From positions 1-24,985 of the IMG/VR virus record IMGVR_UViG_3300047673_000133: a stretch of DNA of 24,985 bases; one strand, 5' to 3'. The translations under genes were made by a program, and so were the position numbers. Shown in pieces: positions 14,468-22,229 of this stretch. Under the pieces are notes generated by a model, which was given only the letters and a program-made list of their open reading frames with translations, did no database searches and had not been told where the DNA came from. How positions within the stretch are numbered: the stretch's first letter is position 1; every line of letters starts with the position of its first letter. The DNA is from a virus.

Positions 14468-15016
14468 CTATTTAGTCAGTTCAGTAAAACGCAACATGAA
14501 ACGGAGGTAAGCCTCGCGGGACGGTTGCGGATAGACACGCTTTCTAACCGGCTCGATACCCCGCGCCCATGACCAAGCAATCATGTCCGTAGCGTGAAAC
14601 TCCGGGCGAGGCTTAGGCATCAAATCCCGCCTCTCAGTAACAAGCATGCGGAGGTCCGCTTGTTTGACGCACGGGTCCAACGGGTACGCCAACCCAAAGC
14701 GCGCACAGATAGCCCCCTCTACGCGTTGCTCAATCGCTTTGTACTCCGGGACGAGTTGCTTAAGGGGGCTATTCATGTCCGCCATGTACGCCTCAGAGGC
14801 GTCATGCAAGAGACCCGCTAAGGCATGCTCAGGCGGTACCAAGTCGGAGACGGCTACGCTGTGTTGGGCAACGCTGTAAAAGTCCCGTGTGTGGCCCGTA
14901 AAGCGGTTTTGACGGCTCAGCGCGTGGGCTATGTCCTCGATATCGATCATGTCCGCCGTGGGGCGGGAAAAGTCGAAGTATCGGCCCGTAGCCGTGAGGA
15001 TTTGCGGAGGGATCAC
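14468..15016 (-). CDS. HD-domain phosphohydrolase (YfbR/DatZ-like)
   Basis: Metal-dependent HD hydrolase of 182 residues. The HD ligands are visible as H52 in VAQHS, H71-D72 in LLHDAS and a later Asp in KQADLRML, with the family-typical DFSRPTADMIDIEDIAHALS opening. Members act on deoxynucleotides: host YfbR is a 5'-deoxynucleotidase, and DatZ of Z-DNA phages is a dATP triphosphohydrolase of this same broad family. Substrate choice cannot be decided here. The start is GTG, overlapping the upstream TGA as GTGA. Lying directly before DNA polymerase, it probably tunes the dNTP pool together with the two pyrophosphohydrolases at 6993-7722. Confidence 0.8.
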   Translation of the reverse strand: MIPPQILTATGRYFDFSRPTADMIDIEDIAHALSRQNRFTGHTRDFYSVAQHSVAVSDLVPPEHALAGLLHDASEAYMADMNSPLKQLVPEYKAIEQRVEGAICARFGLAYPLDPCVKQADLRMLVTERRDLMPKPRPEFHATDMIAWSWARGIEPVRKRVYPQPSREAYLRFMLRFTELTK

Positions 15017-15156
15017 TGTTTAGCCTTATTAAAGTCCGTATACGCCTCTGTGGGTGTACTACCCACTCCGCAACGGTAATCCGTACCTCTACGAAACGCG
15101 CAGTACCAGCGTCCCATGCTGTAGTACTTTGACGAGTACCAAATGTGCGGTCTCAT
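15013..15156 (-). CDS. Hypothetical 47-residue Tyr/Cys-rich protein
   Basis: Unrecognised short basic protein (MRPHIWYSSKYYSMGRWY...) with many Tyr, Trp and Arg and two Cys, probably a compact beta structure. The start at 15156 overlaps the upstream TGA as ATGA, which is why it is chosen over longer in-frame forms. Its stop overlaps the HD hydrolase start as GTGA. Confidence 0.6.
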   Translation of the reverse strand: MRPHIWYSSKYYSMGRWYCAFRRGTDYRCGVGSTPTEAYTDFNKAKQ

Positions 15157-15377
15157 TGCTCGGGACCGTCCACAATGTAGCGGACCGCTTTCTCCATATC
15201 GGCCAGCGTGTACCACGCACCCGGCAGCGTTCCCAACGTCATAAACACACGCTCTCGTACACCTCTCTCATATGTCTCCGTGGCACGCTGCGAGGCGGCA
15301 TTACTAAGCCCTGAGATTTGGGTACGCAGTGCTAAAATTTGGCCTTCAAGTTGTGCAATCTTTTCACGCGTGTCCAT
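15153..15377 (-). CDS. Hypothetical coiled-coil protein
   Basis: Protein of 74 residues. The N-terminal third (REKIAQLEGQILALRTQI) has a heptad pattern consistent with a short coiled coil; the rest looks like a small helical, winged-helix-sized domain (MTLGTLPGAWYTLADMEKAV). The ATG overlaps the ligase stop as TAATG, and GAGGA is seven bases upstream. It could be a dimeric DNA-binding or adaptor protein, but no family is recognised. Confidence 0.6.
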   Translation of the reverse strand: MDTREKIAQLEGQILALRTQISGLSNAASQRATETYERGVRERVFMTLGTLPGAWYTLADMEKAVRYIVDGPEQ

Positions 15378-16309
15378 TAGGTATCCTCAATGTGGCGAAA
15401 CGATTTAAAGACGGGGTGGCGTGGAGCCTCTTTAATCCCGTGGTCAAAGTATTTAAACGTTACGAGTTGGTCTACAATTTCATGGCGGTTAGCCCAAAAC
15501 TCCGCCCGCTGCGAGGCTGTAAAGCCAGTGCCGATATTGAACGTGGTTCCGTCCGGGTCGTCAGCAAAACGAACAACCAACGCCCCTAGAGTGCCTTTAC
15601 CTACTAGGCCGTCCTTTGCTGTGCTGCGTTCCGTGTTGCCCAAGGCGTCCCGCTTAGCCTCGTTGGTGTTATGCATTTCCTCAACGTAGCCCACTACCTC
15701 AGCCTCAGCGTCTACGAATCGCTTAACCTTAACTAGTCCGCCCTCCCGCTCCGTACTACGTCCGCACTTATATAGGGCGTGTGGGGAGCGAATCATTAGG
15801 CCCTCGTAGCCCTGCTCAAGGAATTGAGCCTCAAGCGTAGCTAGCTCCTCATGACTCGTAACGCTGTGTTGCGGAACGCCTCCAATGCAGTCCGTCATTA
15901 GCTCGTCCAACACCATATGGCATACGGATTGCTCCGCCGCGTCTAGTCGGTCGTCGTAGGGTTGGATTCCGTTAATAGTCTCCGCACCTACCTTATCGAA
16001 CACGTAAAACTTAAACTCAGGCTCTCCGGACTTGCGCATAACGGCCATGCTGTTTTGCATACAGTTCGGGTCCGTGGGGCTACCTACAACTAGCTCGCCG
16101 TCCAGGCCCTCTAGTACGTCCCCATACTCCTTAAAGAACCGCTGTACAAATTCGTTCGGAATAGGTTTGAGGCTACGGCTATACGCAACCCCGCCAAACA
16201 CCACGCAGCGGATACCGTCAATCTTTGGCGAGGCCCACACGGGAAACTTGATTAGCTCCGGCTTGGTGAGCGTCGCGGCTAAGTTGGGGCGGAATCCAGC
16301 CGGGACCAT
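15377..16309 (-). CDS. ATP-dependent DNA ligase
   Basis: Nick-sealing ligase of 310 residues, close to the size of other T7-like phage ligases. Motif I is SPKIDGIR with the adenylated lysine K29; motif III is near GLDGELVVG; motif IV is EGLMIRSP; motif V is GLVKVKRF. A C-terminal OB-type domain follows from about residue 215. The ATG overlaps the stop of the upstream lipoprotein gene as TAATG and has no strong ribosome site of its own, so expression is probably coupled. It joins Okazaki fragments made by the primase and polymerase of this operon. Confidence 0.93.
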   Translation of the reverse strand: MVPAGFRPNLAATLTKPELIKFPVWASPKIDGIRCVVFGGVAYSRSLKPIPNEFVQRFFKEYGDVLEGLDGELVVGSPTDPNCMQNSMAVMRKSGEPEFKFYVFDKVGAETINGIQPYDDRLDAAEQSVCHMVLDELMTDCIGGVPQHSVTSHEELATLEAQFLEQGYEGLMIRSPHALYKCGRSTEREGGLVKVKRFVDAEAEVVGYVEEMHNTNEAKRDALGNTERSTAKDGLVGKGTLGALVVRFADDPDGTTFNIGTGFTASQRAEFWANRHEIVDQLVTFKYFDHGIKEAPRHPVFKSFRHIEDT

Positions 16310-16713
16310 TAGCGGCGGCTCCGGAACGAACCAAACGAGGAACTACGCGAGGAGCTATAGCTCGGACGGCTGTAGCTATACGAGGGGCGCGGCGTGTACA
16401 CCGTGCGCGGAGCAACACGGGTAACGTTGGTTACGCTCCGATTAATCACGGTGGTATTTCGGCTGTAACCGCCTCCACCTCCGCCGCTCATGAGGTGACC
16501 CATGAGCATCCCCGTAAAGAACCCGTCATTAGCGGGCGCTGGGGCGGCCTGTACAACCGTCACAGGGGCTTGCATGGGCTGAGCCATAACGGCGGCTTGG
16601 GGAGGCTGTGCGTAGGTCACAGGGGCGCTATTGTCAGTGCAGGCAGCTACGAGGCCGATGGCAAGAATGCCGGAGATACCGATTACAAAAATGGTGCGTT
16701 GTGATTTGGTCAT
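16309..16713 (-). CDS. Small low-complexity lipoprotein
   Basis: Predicted lipoprotein of 134 residues. A signal peptide (ISGILAIGLVAAC) ends in a lipobox with C25 as the lipidated residue. The mature protein is low in complexity: a Pro/Ala/Gln/Val-rich stretch, a Gly run (GGGGGG near residue 80), and a Ser/Arg/Tyr-rich basic tail (SYSRPSYSSSRSSSFG). No enzyme motif is visible. An envelope protein inside the replication operon, between helicase and ligase, is out of place functionally and suggests a moron-like insertion or a host-envelope effector such as a superinfection-exclusion protein (inference). It overlaps both neighbours (ATGA and TAATG), so it is fully integrated into the operon. 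Confidence 0.7.
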   Translation of the reverse strand: MTKSQRTIFVIGISGILAIGLVAACTDNSAPVTYAQPPQAAVMAQPMQAPVTVVQAAPAPANDGFFTGMLMGHLMSGGGGGGYSRNTTVINRSVTNVTRVAPRTVYTPRPSYSYSRPSYSSSRSSSFGSFRSRR

Positions 16714-18005
16714 GCAATCTCCGTAGGCATAAGTAAGCGGCCTCGGTCTCCGTCAAAGAGAACCTCCGCCTGTGGTGATTTGGGTTGTCCAGCGCGCGCG
16801 AGCTTATTTTTGGTAAGCCCAATCCAGCGGGTTTTGTCGTAGAACGGGTCATTGCTTGACCCAAGGGTAATGATTGCGTCAGCCGCGCCTTGCTTACCCG
16901 TTTTGGAGTCCTTAAGCATTGGGAGCGTAGGAAACGTGAGGCCGTCACCGTCAGCGCTAATCTGTGAGTTTGCGATTACCGGCGTGTTGTACTTAACCGC
17001 CATGAGTCGCGCCCACTGATACATAGCCTCTAGCAATTGGTCCGTACGTTGTCCGCCGTTGAGGGCGGAGCCGCTAAACTTGATGTTGTCCACCATGTCA
17101 AACACAACCAAGCCAGGAGGACAGCGGCGCATAATGTCCTCGACCTCGTAGCTATAAAAGTCGTGAATATCCATAACGCGGATACGATCAATCCCGCCAA
17201 CGGCGGCGGCGTACGCACTCCGAATCTCGCCCTTCTGCGTGAGCTTGATTAGGTCTGCGGTAGTGGCGTTAAGTGCTGACTGGTAGATACGGCTAACGAT
17301 GCGTCTACCCGGCCCCTCATTGTTAAACCACAGGACGTAACGCCCGTGGTCGGGACCGTAGTACGTGTCAAACTGTTTAGCCATGTGTGCGACCTCGCTA
17401 GCTACAAACGTGGTCTTACCCTTATCGGGTCGCGCAGCTAACACAATGAAGTCACCCGGCCTAACCGGACGCATGCACAAGTTAAGACAGTCAAGGCGGA
17501 AATGTAACCCCGCGTCGTCTTTGTCGTCCTGGAGTATCTCCTCAATGTCGGTATCGACCCAGGGCAACTTACCCTTACGTGACGTGTTAGTCTCGTAGCG
17601 GGTCATTTCCTCGCGTAGCGCTATGTAGAGGTCAATCTCCTCTCCGGACTCGTACCGCGTAACCAAGTCGGTAATACGGTGCGCCGTCTCCGCTGCGAGT
17701 AAGCGCTCCATAATCCCGGACTCTAGCGCGGGGTCGCAATCCTCGCTAAATACCCCGCCTAGATACGTCCGATATAGGGCTAGTTGCTCTGCGGTTAGCG
17801 TGGGGTGTGCGAACGTTCCGAACCACAACATAAAGGGGTCCAGCTCGATTCGCTCAACGCCCTCCATTTCCGCAAAAAACTTACCGAAGTCCTCAAGGAT
17901 TACCTTGCTCTTTTCCTCAAGCGCTACCTTGGGTACCGCCTTTGCTAACCGCTCGTACCGTTCCTTGTACTTGAACAGACGTAAAAGCGTAATTTCCAAT
18001 GACAT
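16710..18005 (-). CDS. Replicative DNA helicase (DnaB/T7 gp4-like)
   Basis: RecA-fold hexameric helicase of 431 residues that unwinds the fork. The N-terminal 150 residues are a helical region like the primase-binding part of DnaB-type helicases. The ATPase core has Walker A ARPDKGKTTF with K197, Walker B LVVFDMVD with D303, and a later VIANSQIS segment matching motif H3. It lacks a primase domain, which is encoded separately at 18478. The ATG at 18005 follows an AAGGAGTAC leader box. Its stop overlaps the lipoprotein start as ATGA. Confidence 0.92.
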   Translation of the reverse strand: MSLEITLLRLFKYKERYERLAKAVPKVALEEKSKVILEDFGKFFAEMEGVERIELDPFMLWFGTFAHPTLTAEQLALYRTYLGGVFSEDCDPALESGIMERLLAAETAHRITDLVTRYESGEEIDLYIALREEMTRYETNTSRKGKLPWVDTDIEEILQDDKDDAGLHFRLDCLNLCMRPVRPGDFIVLAARPDKGKTTFVASEVAHMAKQFDTYYGPDHGRYVLWFNNEGPGRRIVSRIYQSALNATTADLIKLTQKGEIRSAYAAAVGGIDRIRVMDIHDFYSYEVEDIMRRCPPGLVVFDMVDNIKFSGSALNGGQRTDQLLEAMYQWARLMAVKYNTPVIANSQISADGDGLTFPTLPMLKDSKTGKQGAADAIITLGSSNDPFYDKTRWIGLTKNKLARAGQPKSPQAEVLFDGDRGRLLMPTEIA

Positions 18006-18009
18006 GCGG

Positions 18010-18246
18010 TTATGTACTCCTTAGTATCTCTTCTAGGCTTGTCTGTGTGGCCCCGTATGCCAGCGCGTAACGTGCAATCTTTTCGCGCTCCTGATAGCCC
18101 TTAAGCTGAGCCTTGAGAGTTGCTATCTCAGCGGACAACACGGCGCAACGGTCTAACGCGTCCTGGGCCTTAACAAACTCGCCCTCCGCGTCCTCGTGCA
18201 TCGTGTCATCTAGGGCTAGGTCATACCGCTTAAATACAATGCTCAT
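18010..18246 (-). CDS. Hypothetical coiled-coil protein
   Basis: Protein of 78 residues with a central coiled coil (ALDRCAVLSAEIATLKAQL). The start at 18246 is preferred over a longer form because its ATG overlaps the upstream stop as TAATG. It lies just before the helicase gene. A role as a helicase or primase accessory factor is possible from position only. Confidence 0.6.
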   Translation of the reverse strand: MSIVFKRYDLALDDTMHEDAEGEFVKAQDALDRCAVLSAEIATLKAQLKGYQEREKIARYALAYGATQTSLEEILRST

Positions 18247-18494
18247 TAGCACATTCCTTGTCCGGGGTTGTCTCGCCATGAGTAATCGTCAAGGCGCTTT
18301 TGTTGCTCTGCGTTCCGGTGTTGCAAGTGTTCAATCTCACGCGATTGGATAACAAGCGCGCTGCGGCCTTGGTCCCGCTCTTTCTGTAGCGCCTCCAAAA
18401 TCTCCGCTGTCCGTGGAGACACACGCAAGACGCAACGCTTACCGCCAGCGGATAGAACAACGGGCACCAAGCTAGGCTTAGATTCGATGCTCAT
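18246..18494 (-). CDS. Hypothetical coiled-coil protein
   Basis: Protein of 82 residues: a short beta-like N terminus (LVPVVLSAGGKRCVLRVS) and a helical, charged second half (QSREIEHLQHRNAEQQKRL) predicted to form a coiled coil. The ATG at 18494 has AGAGG just upstream and lies inside the 3' end of the primase gene. It forms a pair with the next coiled-coil gene between primase and helicase. Confidence 0.6.
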   Translation of the reverse strand: MSIESKPSLVPVVLSAGGKRCVLRVSPRTAEILEALQKERDQGRSALVIQSREIEHLQHRNAEQQKRLDDYSWRDNPGQGMC

Positions 18495-19293
18495 TCAGAA
18501 CCTCTATGATTTGGTGACGCTGGAGTAACTTAGGGTCTCTATCACTCAACACGCTGCACACCTTTACACCGTAGGCGCGGAGCTTCTTAACTATCTCTGC
18601 GGCGGCTGTCTGTCCCGCCTTATCCGGATCGAGCCAAACGTACACAGGCTTAGCCGCACGGATTACCTCGGCGGCTGTGTGGTCGTTTAATTTGGTACCA
18701 AGGATTGACCAACCCGCTACACCTACGCGGCTAACCTTGTAGGCGCTAAGCATGTCCTCAGTGAGAACTACCGCGCTCCCCTCTCCGTACCTCACAATGA
18801 GGCGGGCTTTATCGACACGGGGATTTAGATACTTGCGCGGGTTTGTTGTGTCTAATGTTCGCGCTTGCCAATACACAGGCACACCCGTAACGCTGTCATA
18901 GACTGGCATTACTACGCGCTCTAACCGTGGATTCCAGTAGAACCCTAGCGCCTCAATCTCCGGGTTTGATATCCCGGCTTTGTATAGCCAAACGCGCGCA
19001 CTTAGGGGCCACTGCTGAGGCTCTCGAACAATCGGGAGCGGGAGGCTAGGATCGTCACGGACAACCCGCTCAGCGTCCCGCATTCGTTGGATACGCGCTA
19101 ACTTATCCGCCAAATTCTCCGGGGCCTTCTCATGCCAACCCTTGTAACCGCAACGGTGACAGTAAGCGCTATACCCGTCCTCTTTGTGGTTAAGCTGGAG
19201 GGAGTCACCAAGGCCGCAATCATGGGCTATCTTTCTGGTGTATCCCTCCGGCAACCGCTCAGCGTGCGCTACCCATGTTTTCGAATCGCTCAC
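18478..19293 (-). CDS. DNA primase (zinc finger and TOPRIM)
   Basis: Primase of 271 residues, matching the primase half of T7 gp4 as a separate protein, as in phiKMV-like phages. The zinc-binding N terminus has AHDCG and YCHRCGYKG. The TOPRIM domain carries the catalytic E179 in VVLTEDMLSAY and the metal-binding D222 and D224 in WLDPDKAG. It lays RNA primers for the family A polymerase with the separate helicase. The start is GTG, with GAGG seven bases upstream. Confidence 0.92.
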   Translation of the reverse strand: MSDSKTWVAHAERLPEGYTRKIAHDCGLGDSLQLNHKEDGYSAYCHRCGYKGWHEKAPENLADKLARIQRMRDAERVVRDDPSLPLPIVREPQQWPLSARVWLYKAGISNPEIEALGFYWNPRLERVVMPVYDSVTGVPVYWQARTLDTTNPRKYLNPRVDKARLIVRYGEGSAVVLTEDMLSAYKVSRVGVAGWSILGTKLNDHTAAEVIRAAKPVYVWLDPDKAGQTAAAEIVKKLRAYGVKVCSVLSDRDPKLLQRHQIIEVLNEHRI

Positions 19294-19305
19294 GCTGTCA
19301 CCTCA

Positions 19306-19599
19306 TTAAAAGTACTTGGTTACGCCGTGCTTAGCGGCCTCCACACTTGCGGCCTTGGACACAGCCAGGGCAACGTTTAGCGCTTTGATTCGCAACTCTT
19401 GCGCTTGCTGTGCCTGTGCATTGTGATAAGCGGCCAACTTACGGAAACGTCCCGTGCGGGCGTCCGCACGCTTAACCATCGCACTAAGGCTAGCTACGTG
19501 GAGGTCCACCAACTTAGCCCGTACTGCTACCGTCATGTTTGCGGCGGCTTGGTGTGCTGCGTTGAACGCTACGAGAATTGCGGCGGTAATTTTGTGCAT
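19306..19599 (-). CDS. Hypothetical helical Ala-rich protein
   Basis: Unrecognised 97-residue protein, almost wholly alpha-helical and rich in Ala and basic residues. The first 20 residues (HKITAAILVAFNAAHQAAA) are mildly hydrophobic but lack a convincing cleavage site. AAAGG lies eight bases before the ATG. It sits just upstream of the primase gene in the early part of the operon. Confidence 0.55.
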   Translation of the reverse strand: MHKITAAILVAFNAAHQAAANMTVAVRAKLVDLHVASLSAMVKRADARTGRFRKLAAYHNAQAQQAQELRIKALNVALAVSKAASVEAAKHGVTKYF

Positions 19600-19608
19600 T
19601 GTTAGCCT

Positions 19609-19944
19609 TTAAGTGTTGGTTAGTTCGCGGTACGTTTCCCGCGCTTCGATGTATGCCGCGTAGTGAAAGTCTGCGGCCTCGTACTCTTGTTGCGATTGCT
19701 CACCGTACATAATCGCGTCTCGCCTCGCCTCAAGTACTGCGGCGTGACCCTCTCCCACTGCGGCGGCGGCGTCATTGGCGTAAGCTCGTTTGAATGCGGC
19801 CATACGACCCAGGTCTTTACCCGCGTCCGTACACTCCAGAAACTCGCTGTAGTGTTTCCGCTCAGTGGCCTTAAGGTACTCAAGCCTCAGCGTGTGGAGT
19901 CGCTCGCGCTTGCTGCGCAACCATGCGGTAATGCGCTTAATCAT
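19609..19944 (-). CDS. Hypothetical helical protein with basic N terminus
   Basis: Unrecognised 111-residue protein. The N terminus is strongly basic (MIKRITAWLRSKRERLHTL), followed by long charged helices with several Tyr. Its start overlaps the upstream stop as ATGA. It may bind nucleic acid or membrane through the basic amphipathic start, but there is no diagnostic motif. Confidence 0.55.
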   Translation of the reverse strand: MIKRITAWLRSKRERLHTLRLEYLKATERKHYSEFLECTDAGKDLGRMAAFKRAYANDAAAAVGEGHAAVLEARRDAIMYGEQSQQEYEAADFHYAAYIEARETYRELTNT

Positions 19945-20144
19945 GCTTTCACCTTGGAGGGTTGCTGATAGGTAAGCTGGACCTCGCCCGCTGCGTTACG
20001 GATAGAGAACGGGTATTCGTCCAAGTGGTTAATCGGGTCCGTGTCTACCTCCTCACGAAACCCGTCCATAGCGTCTATCAACGTTGGGTAGCCCGCATGT
20101 TGACCGCGTGAGCGGCCCCACGCGTCCAGAATGAAATAGTTCAC
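19941..20144 (-). CDS. Hypothetical 67-residue acidic protein
   Basis: Unrecognised protein opening MNYFILDAWGRSRG, with an acidic middle (FREEVDTDPINHLDEY). The start is GTG at 20144, two bases past the stop of the upstream gene, so translation is probably coupled. It looks like a small alpha/beta domain of unknown role. Confidence 0.55.
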   Translation of the reverse strand: MNYFILDAWGRSRGQHAGYPTLIDAMDGFREEVDTDPINHLDEYPFSIRNAAGEVQLTYQQPSKVKA

Positions 20145-20146
20145 CG

Positions 20147-20521
20147 TCAGACGAGATTCGCCAGCGGGTCACCGTTAGCGGCTTGCGCCTCGCTCACGTC
20201 AGCCGGAGCGTCCGCCTCCTCAACCTCCTCACCAACGCCCGTAATGTCGCTAGGACGGATAGAGACGATTTCCTCGTCAGCGCCCGCACCCTTAATGACA
20301 CGAATAACCTTACCCTTATCGGTGTCGATAATCGCGCGTACCTCGCCCATGTAAGTAGCTCGCGTGTCCTTGCGGCCAAACAGGAACGAGACGATATCGC
20401 CCGCCTTGAGGTTATCGATAAAGCCCTGAGCCTTAACGTTGGCCTCCAGTTGTTCAACCTTGGCGGTATCGGCTTTGATACGTACGCGGAGTTTGCTGAT
20501 TTGTTCTGCGATGGTCGTCAT
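20147..20521 (-). CDS. Hypothetical protein with SH3-like core and SSB-like tail
   Basis: Protein of 124 residues in three parts: an N-terminal coiled coil (EQISKLRVRIKADTAKVEQL), a small beta domain beginning LKAGDIVSFLFGRKD that resembles KOW/SH3 folds, and an acidic Glu/Asp/Ala-rich tail ending AANGDPLANLV. The tip is strikingly like the AASVDPLASMG end of the probable SSB at 11174. The leader carries TTAGGACTAC. It may be a DNA- or RNA-associated regulator sharing a docking partner with the SSB (inference). Confidence 0.6.
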   Translation of the reverse strand: MTTIAEQISKLRVRIKADTAKVEQLEANVKAQGFIDNLKAGDIVSFLFGRKDTRATYMGEVRAIIDTDKGKVIRVIKGAGADEEIVSIRPSDITGVGEEVEEADAPADVSEAQAANGDPLANLV

Positions 20522-20553
20522 GATTAGCTGTAGTCCTAAGTAGTTGTGGGTGT

Positions 20554-20760
20554 TTAAACTGTGATTGAATCGAGAGCCTCTAGCTCATGGTGGTCAAACG
20601 GTGTATCTCCGGTGAGTCGGTGCGGGGCCTCGTCAAACCGGACCCACATAGGCATGTCGCAGCGTCCATCGTCGCGGGTAATCGTCCCTACCGCCTGGTG
20701 ATACGCGCTGGACGGAACATTGACCTTAACGCGGTCTCCTACCTTGTGCGTGACGCTCAT
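20554..20760 (-). CDS. Hypothetical SH3/KOW-like protein
   Basis: Protein of 68 residues opening with SVTHKVGDRVKVNVP, the classic start of an SH3-like beta barrel, followed by AVGTITRDDGRC and MWVRFDEAPHRL. The start at 20760 overlaps the upstream stop (ATGA), which decides it over a longer form. It is the second of three early genes here with a VGDxV opening. Confidence 0.6.
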   Translation of the reverse strand: MSVTHKVGDRVKVNVPSSAYHQAVGTITRDDGRCDMPMWVRFDEAPHRLTGDTPFDHHELEALDSITV

Positions 20761-21053
20761 ACCGTCTCCAGTTGCTTGCGGACCCATGCGAGGCGCGCGG
20801 GGTTCTCATGCTGTGTTTCAGCGAGGCTACTCTCTGTGTATCCGTCCTCGTCGCAAAACGGGTAATCCGTGTTCAACCCGTCCCGCTCAAACATCTCCGC
20901 CAACTCGTTTTGGATTTGCTCGTAGTAATCTAGGCAAAACCTGTACGCATTGCTGCACAGACCAAAAGACCTATCAAACGTAGCGCCCTGGGGTGCGTCC
21001 GCGTCTACCCACGCGATATACGCGCTGAGAAACTCCCGCATTAGATCGCTCAT
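20757..21053 (-). CDS. Hypothetical conserved-looking phage protein
   Basis: Protein of 98 residues, acidic and helical (MREFLSAYIAWVDADAP, then TFDRSFGLCSNAYRF). Similar small proteins, with an N-terminal aromatic helix and a GLC.N motif, are familiar to me from other phage early regions, but I cannot name a family or function. It overlaps both neighbours by ATGA. Confidence 0.6.
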   Translation of the reverse strand: MSDLMREFLSAYIAWVDADAPQGATFDRSFGLCSNAYRFCLDYYEQIQNELAEMFERDGLNTDYPFCDEDGYTESSLAETQHENPARLAWVRKQLETV

Positions 21054-21412
21054 GCGGCCTCCTTCAACTCACGGACCACGCTGAATGTACCCGCGTCCTT
21101 AACCTCATGGACCGTGTACACAGTACCCGGCTCACCAACCTCCGTAATCCACGTCTTGGCCGCCTCGGCGGTTGCGTGCTGCGTCCGGTATTGCTCCAGC
21201 GGGGAGCTAACCACGTAGTAGCCACTCGGCGCGACCAATTCGAAGCGATTATTCACATGCGCCCAATGCTCCGGCTGACCCTCAAGGCGGATTGCGTCTT
21301 GTCGGTCAATAGCCGCCACGGCGTACAGCGCGCCATTTACAAGGCCAAATTCCTTACGGAATGAATCGTTAACGCAACGCACCTTGTCACCAACCTTAAA
21401 TTGCTTGCTCAT
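21050..21412 (-). CDS. Hypothetical protein with N-terminal SH3-like domain
   Basis: Protein of 120 residues. The first 60 residues (KQFKVGDKVRCVND, GALYAVAAIDR, IRLEG) read as a small beta barrel; the second half is mixed alpha/beta (YYVVSSPLEQYRTQHATAEAA). The ATG at 21412 follows the leader box TTAGGAGTAC at close to ideal spacing. It is probably an early regulator or host-interaction protein; no function is assigned. Confidence 0.6.
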   Translation of the reverse strand: MSKQFKVGDKVRCVNDSFRKEFGLVNGALYAVAAIDRQDAIRLEGQPEHWAHVNNRFELVAPSGYYVVSSPLEQYRTQHATAEAAKTWITEVGEPGTVYTVHEVKDAGTFSVVRELKEAA

Positions 21413-21446
21413 GTATAGGTACTCCTAAGTATCAGTGGACGATTGT

Positions 21447-21629
21447 TTAACGCAGTACGGCGCGGGCTTTGAGGCTGAACATTCCTTTGTCCGCCTCGCG
21501 CTTGTTAGCGACTACCACGCGCTTTGCGTCTTGGTCGTAGTTGAGGTATTGGCCCACGGTGTGCGTACGGTCCAGGTTGAACGGGCGTGGGTTCGTTGCG
21601 GGCGTGGTGGCGTTAGCTGTGGTGTTCAT
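21447..21629 (-). CDS. Hypothetical 60-residue early protein
   Basis: Small basic protein with a Thr/Ala/Pro-rich, probably disordered N terminus and a short structured end (YLNYDQDAKRVVVANKRE). AAGGA lies eight bases before the ATG. No homologue is recognised. Its place near the start of the early operon suits a host take-over or anti-defence role, which is only a guess. Confidence 0.5.
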   Translation of the reverse strand: MNTTANATTPATNPRPFNLDRTHTVGQYLNYDQDAKRVVVANKREADKGMFSLKARAVLR

Positions 21630-21661
21630 ATCAGTTTCCTTGGGAGTGTGAGAGGTGGTGT

Positions 21662-22003
21662 TTAGGCTTGCGCAACCGTGGGGTTATCGCGCACAAAGTC
21701 ATGCAAATCTTTCGCTTCTTTGAGGCCGCAACAGATACGCGCCCGCGCCTCCTTAATCCACGGCACGGCGTAATCCCAACCAATGTACGGCGTACCTACG
21801 GTGACGTTGATAGCTCGAATGTCGGACCCGTAGATAGATGCGCCGCACGCCGCACGCGCAGCGGTTAGCAACGTAGACGGTGCAGCGCCCGCGCCAATAG
21901 CAGGCACCACGAAAAGCGCGTTAAACACTCTCTCAGCCATAGCGTCACCCTCAGCCGATTGGACGAGAGCAACGGCGCGGATAAAGTCAGGATTGAATTT
22001 CAT
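21662..22003 (-). CDS. Hypothetical 113-residue early protein
   Basis: Unrecognised protein, helical at the start (DFIRAVALVQSAEGDAMAERV), with a central Gly/Ala-rich part and a second half carrying WDYAVPWIKEARARICC. It is preceded by the recurrent leader TTAGGAGTAC. There is no signal peptide or clear membrane segment. Confidence 0.55.
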   Translation of the reverse strand: MKFNPDFIRAVALVQSAEGDAMAERVFNALFVVPAIGAGAAPSTLLTAARAACGASIYGSDIRAINVTVGTPYIGWDYAVPWIKEARARICCGLKEAKDLHDFVRDNPTVAQA

Positions 22004-22039
22004 TTGTACAGGTACTCCTAAATAATATTGAAAGTGATA

Positions 22040-22219
22040 TCAGTACAGTCGCCAGCTAACCGCACTAGGCGCTAGCTTTGCATCGTCACGCGGACCAAAG
22101 TATCCGCACTGTATTGGGTGGTTGACTTGCGCGCGCTCTACCCGCTGCGTGCACCTCTTAAACTCGTCCTCAGCGCTCAGCCGCGTCCGAGTATCGATAA
22201 CGTGTCTTGCTGTGTTCAT
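22040..22219 (-). CDS. Hypothetical 59-residue early protein
   Basis: Small basic protein (MNTARHVIDTRTRLSAEDEF...) ending SAVSWRLY. The start at 22219 is chosen because AGGA lies nine bases upstream. Its leader contains three copies of one 7-base arm in alternating orientation (22230-22282), able to form two competing hairpins, one of which covers the ribosome site. The protein's function is unknown. Confidence 0.55.
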   Translation of the reverse strand: MNTARHVIDTRTRLSAEDEFKRCTQRVERAQVNHPIQCGYFGPRDDAKLAPSAVSWRLY

Positions 22220-22229
22220 TCCGTGATTT

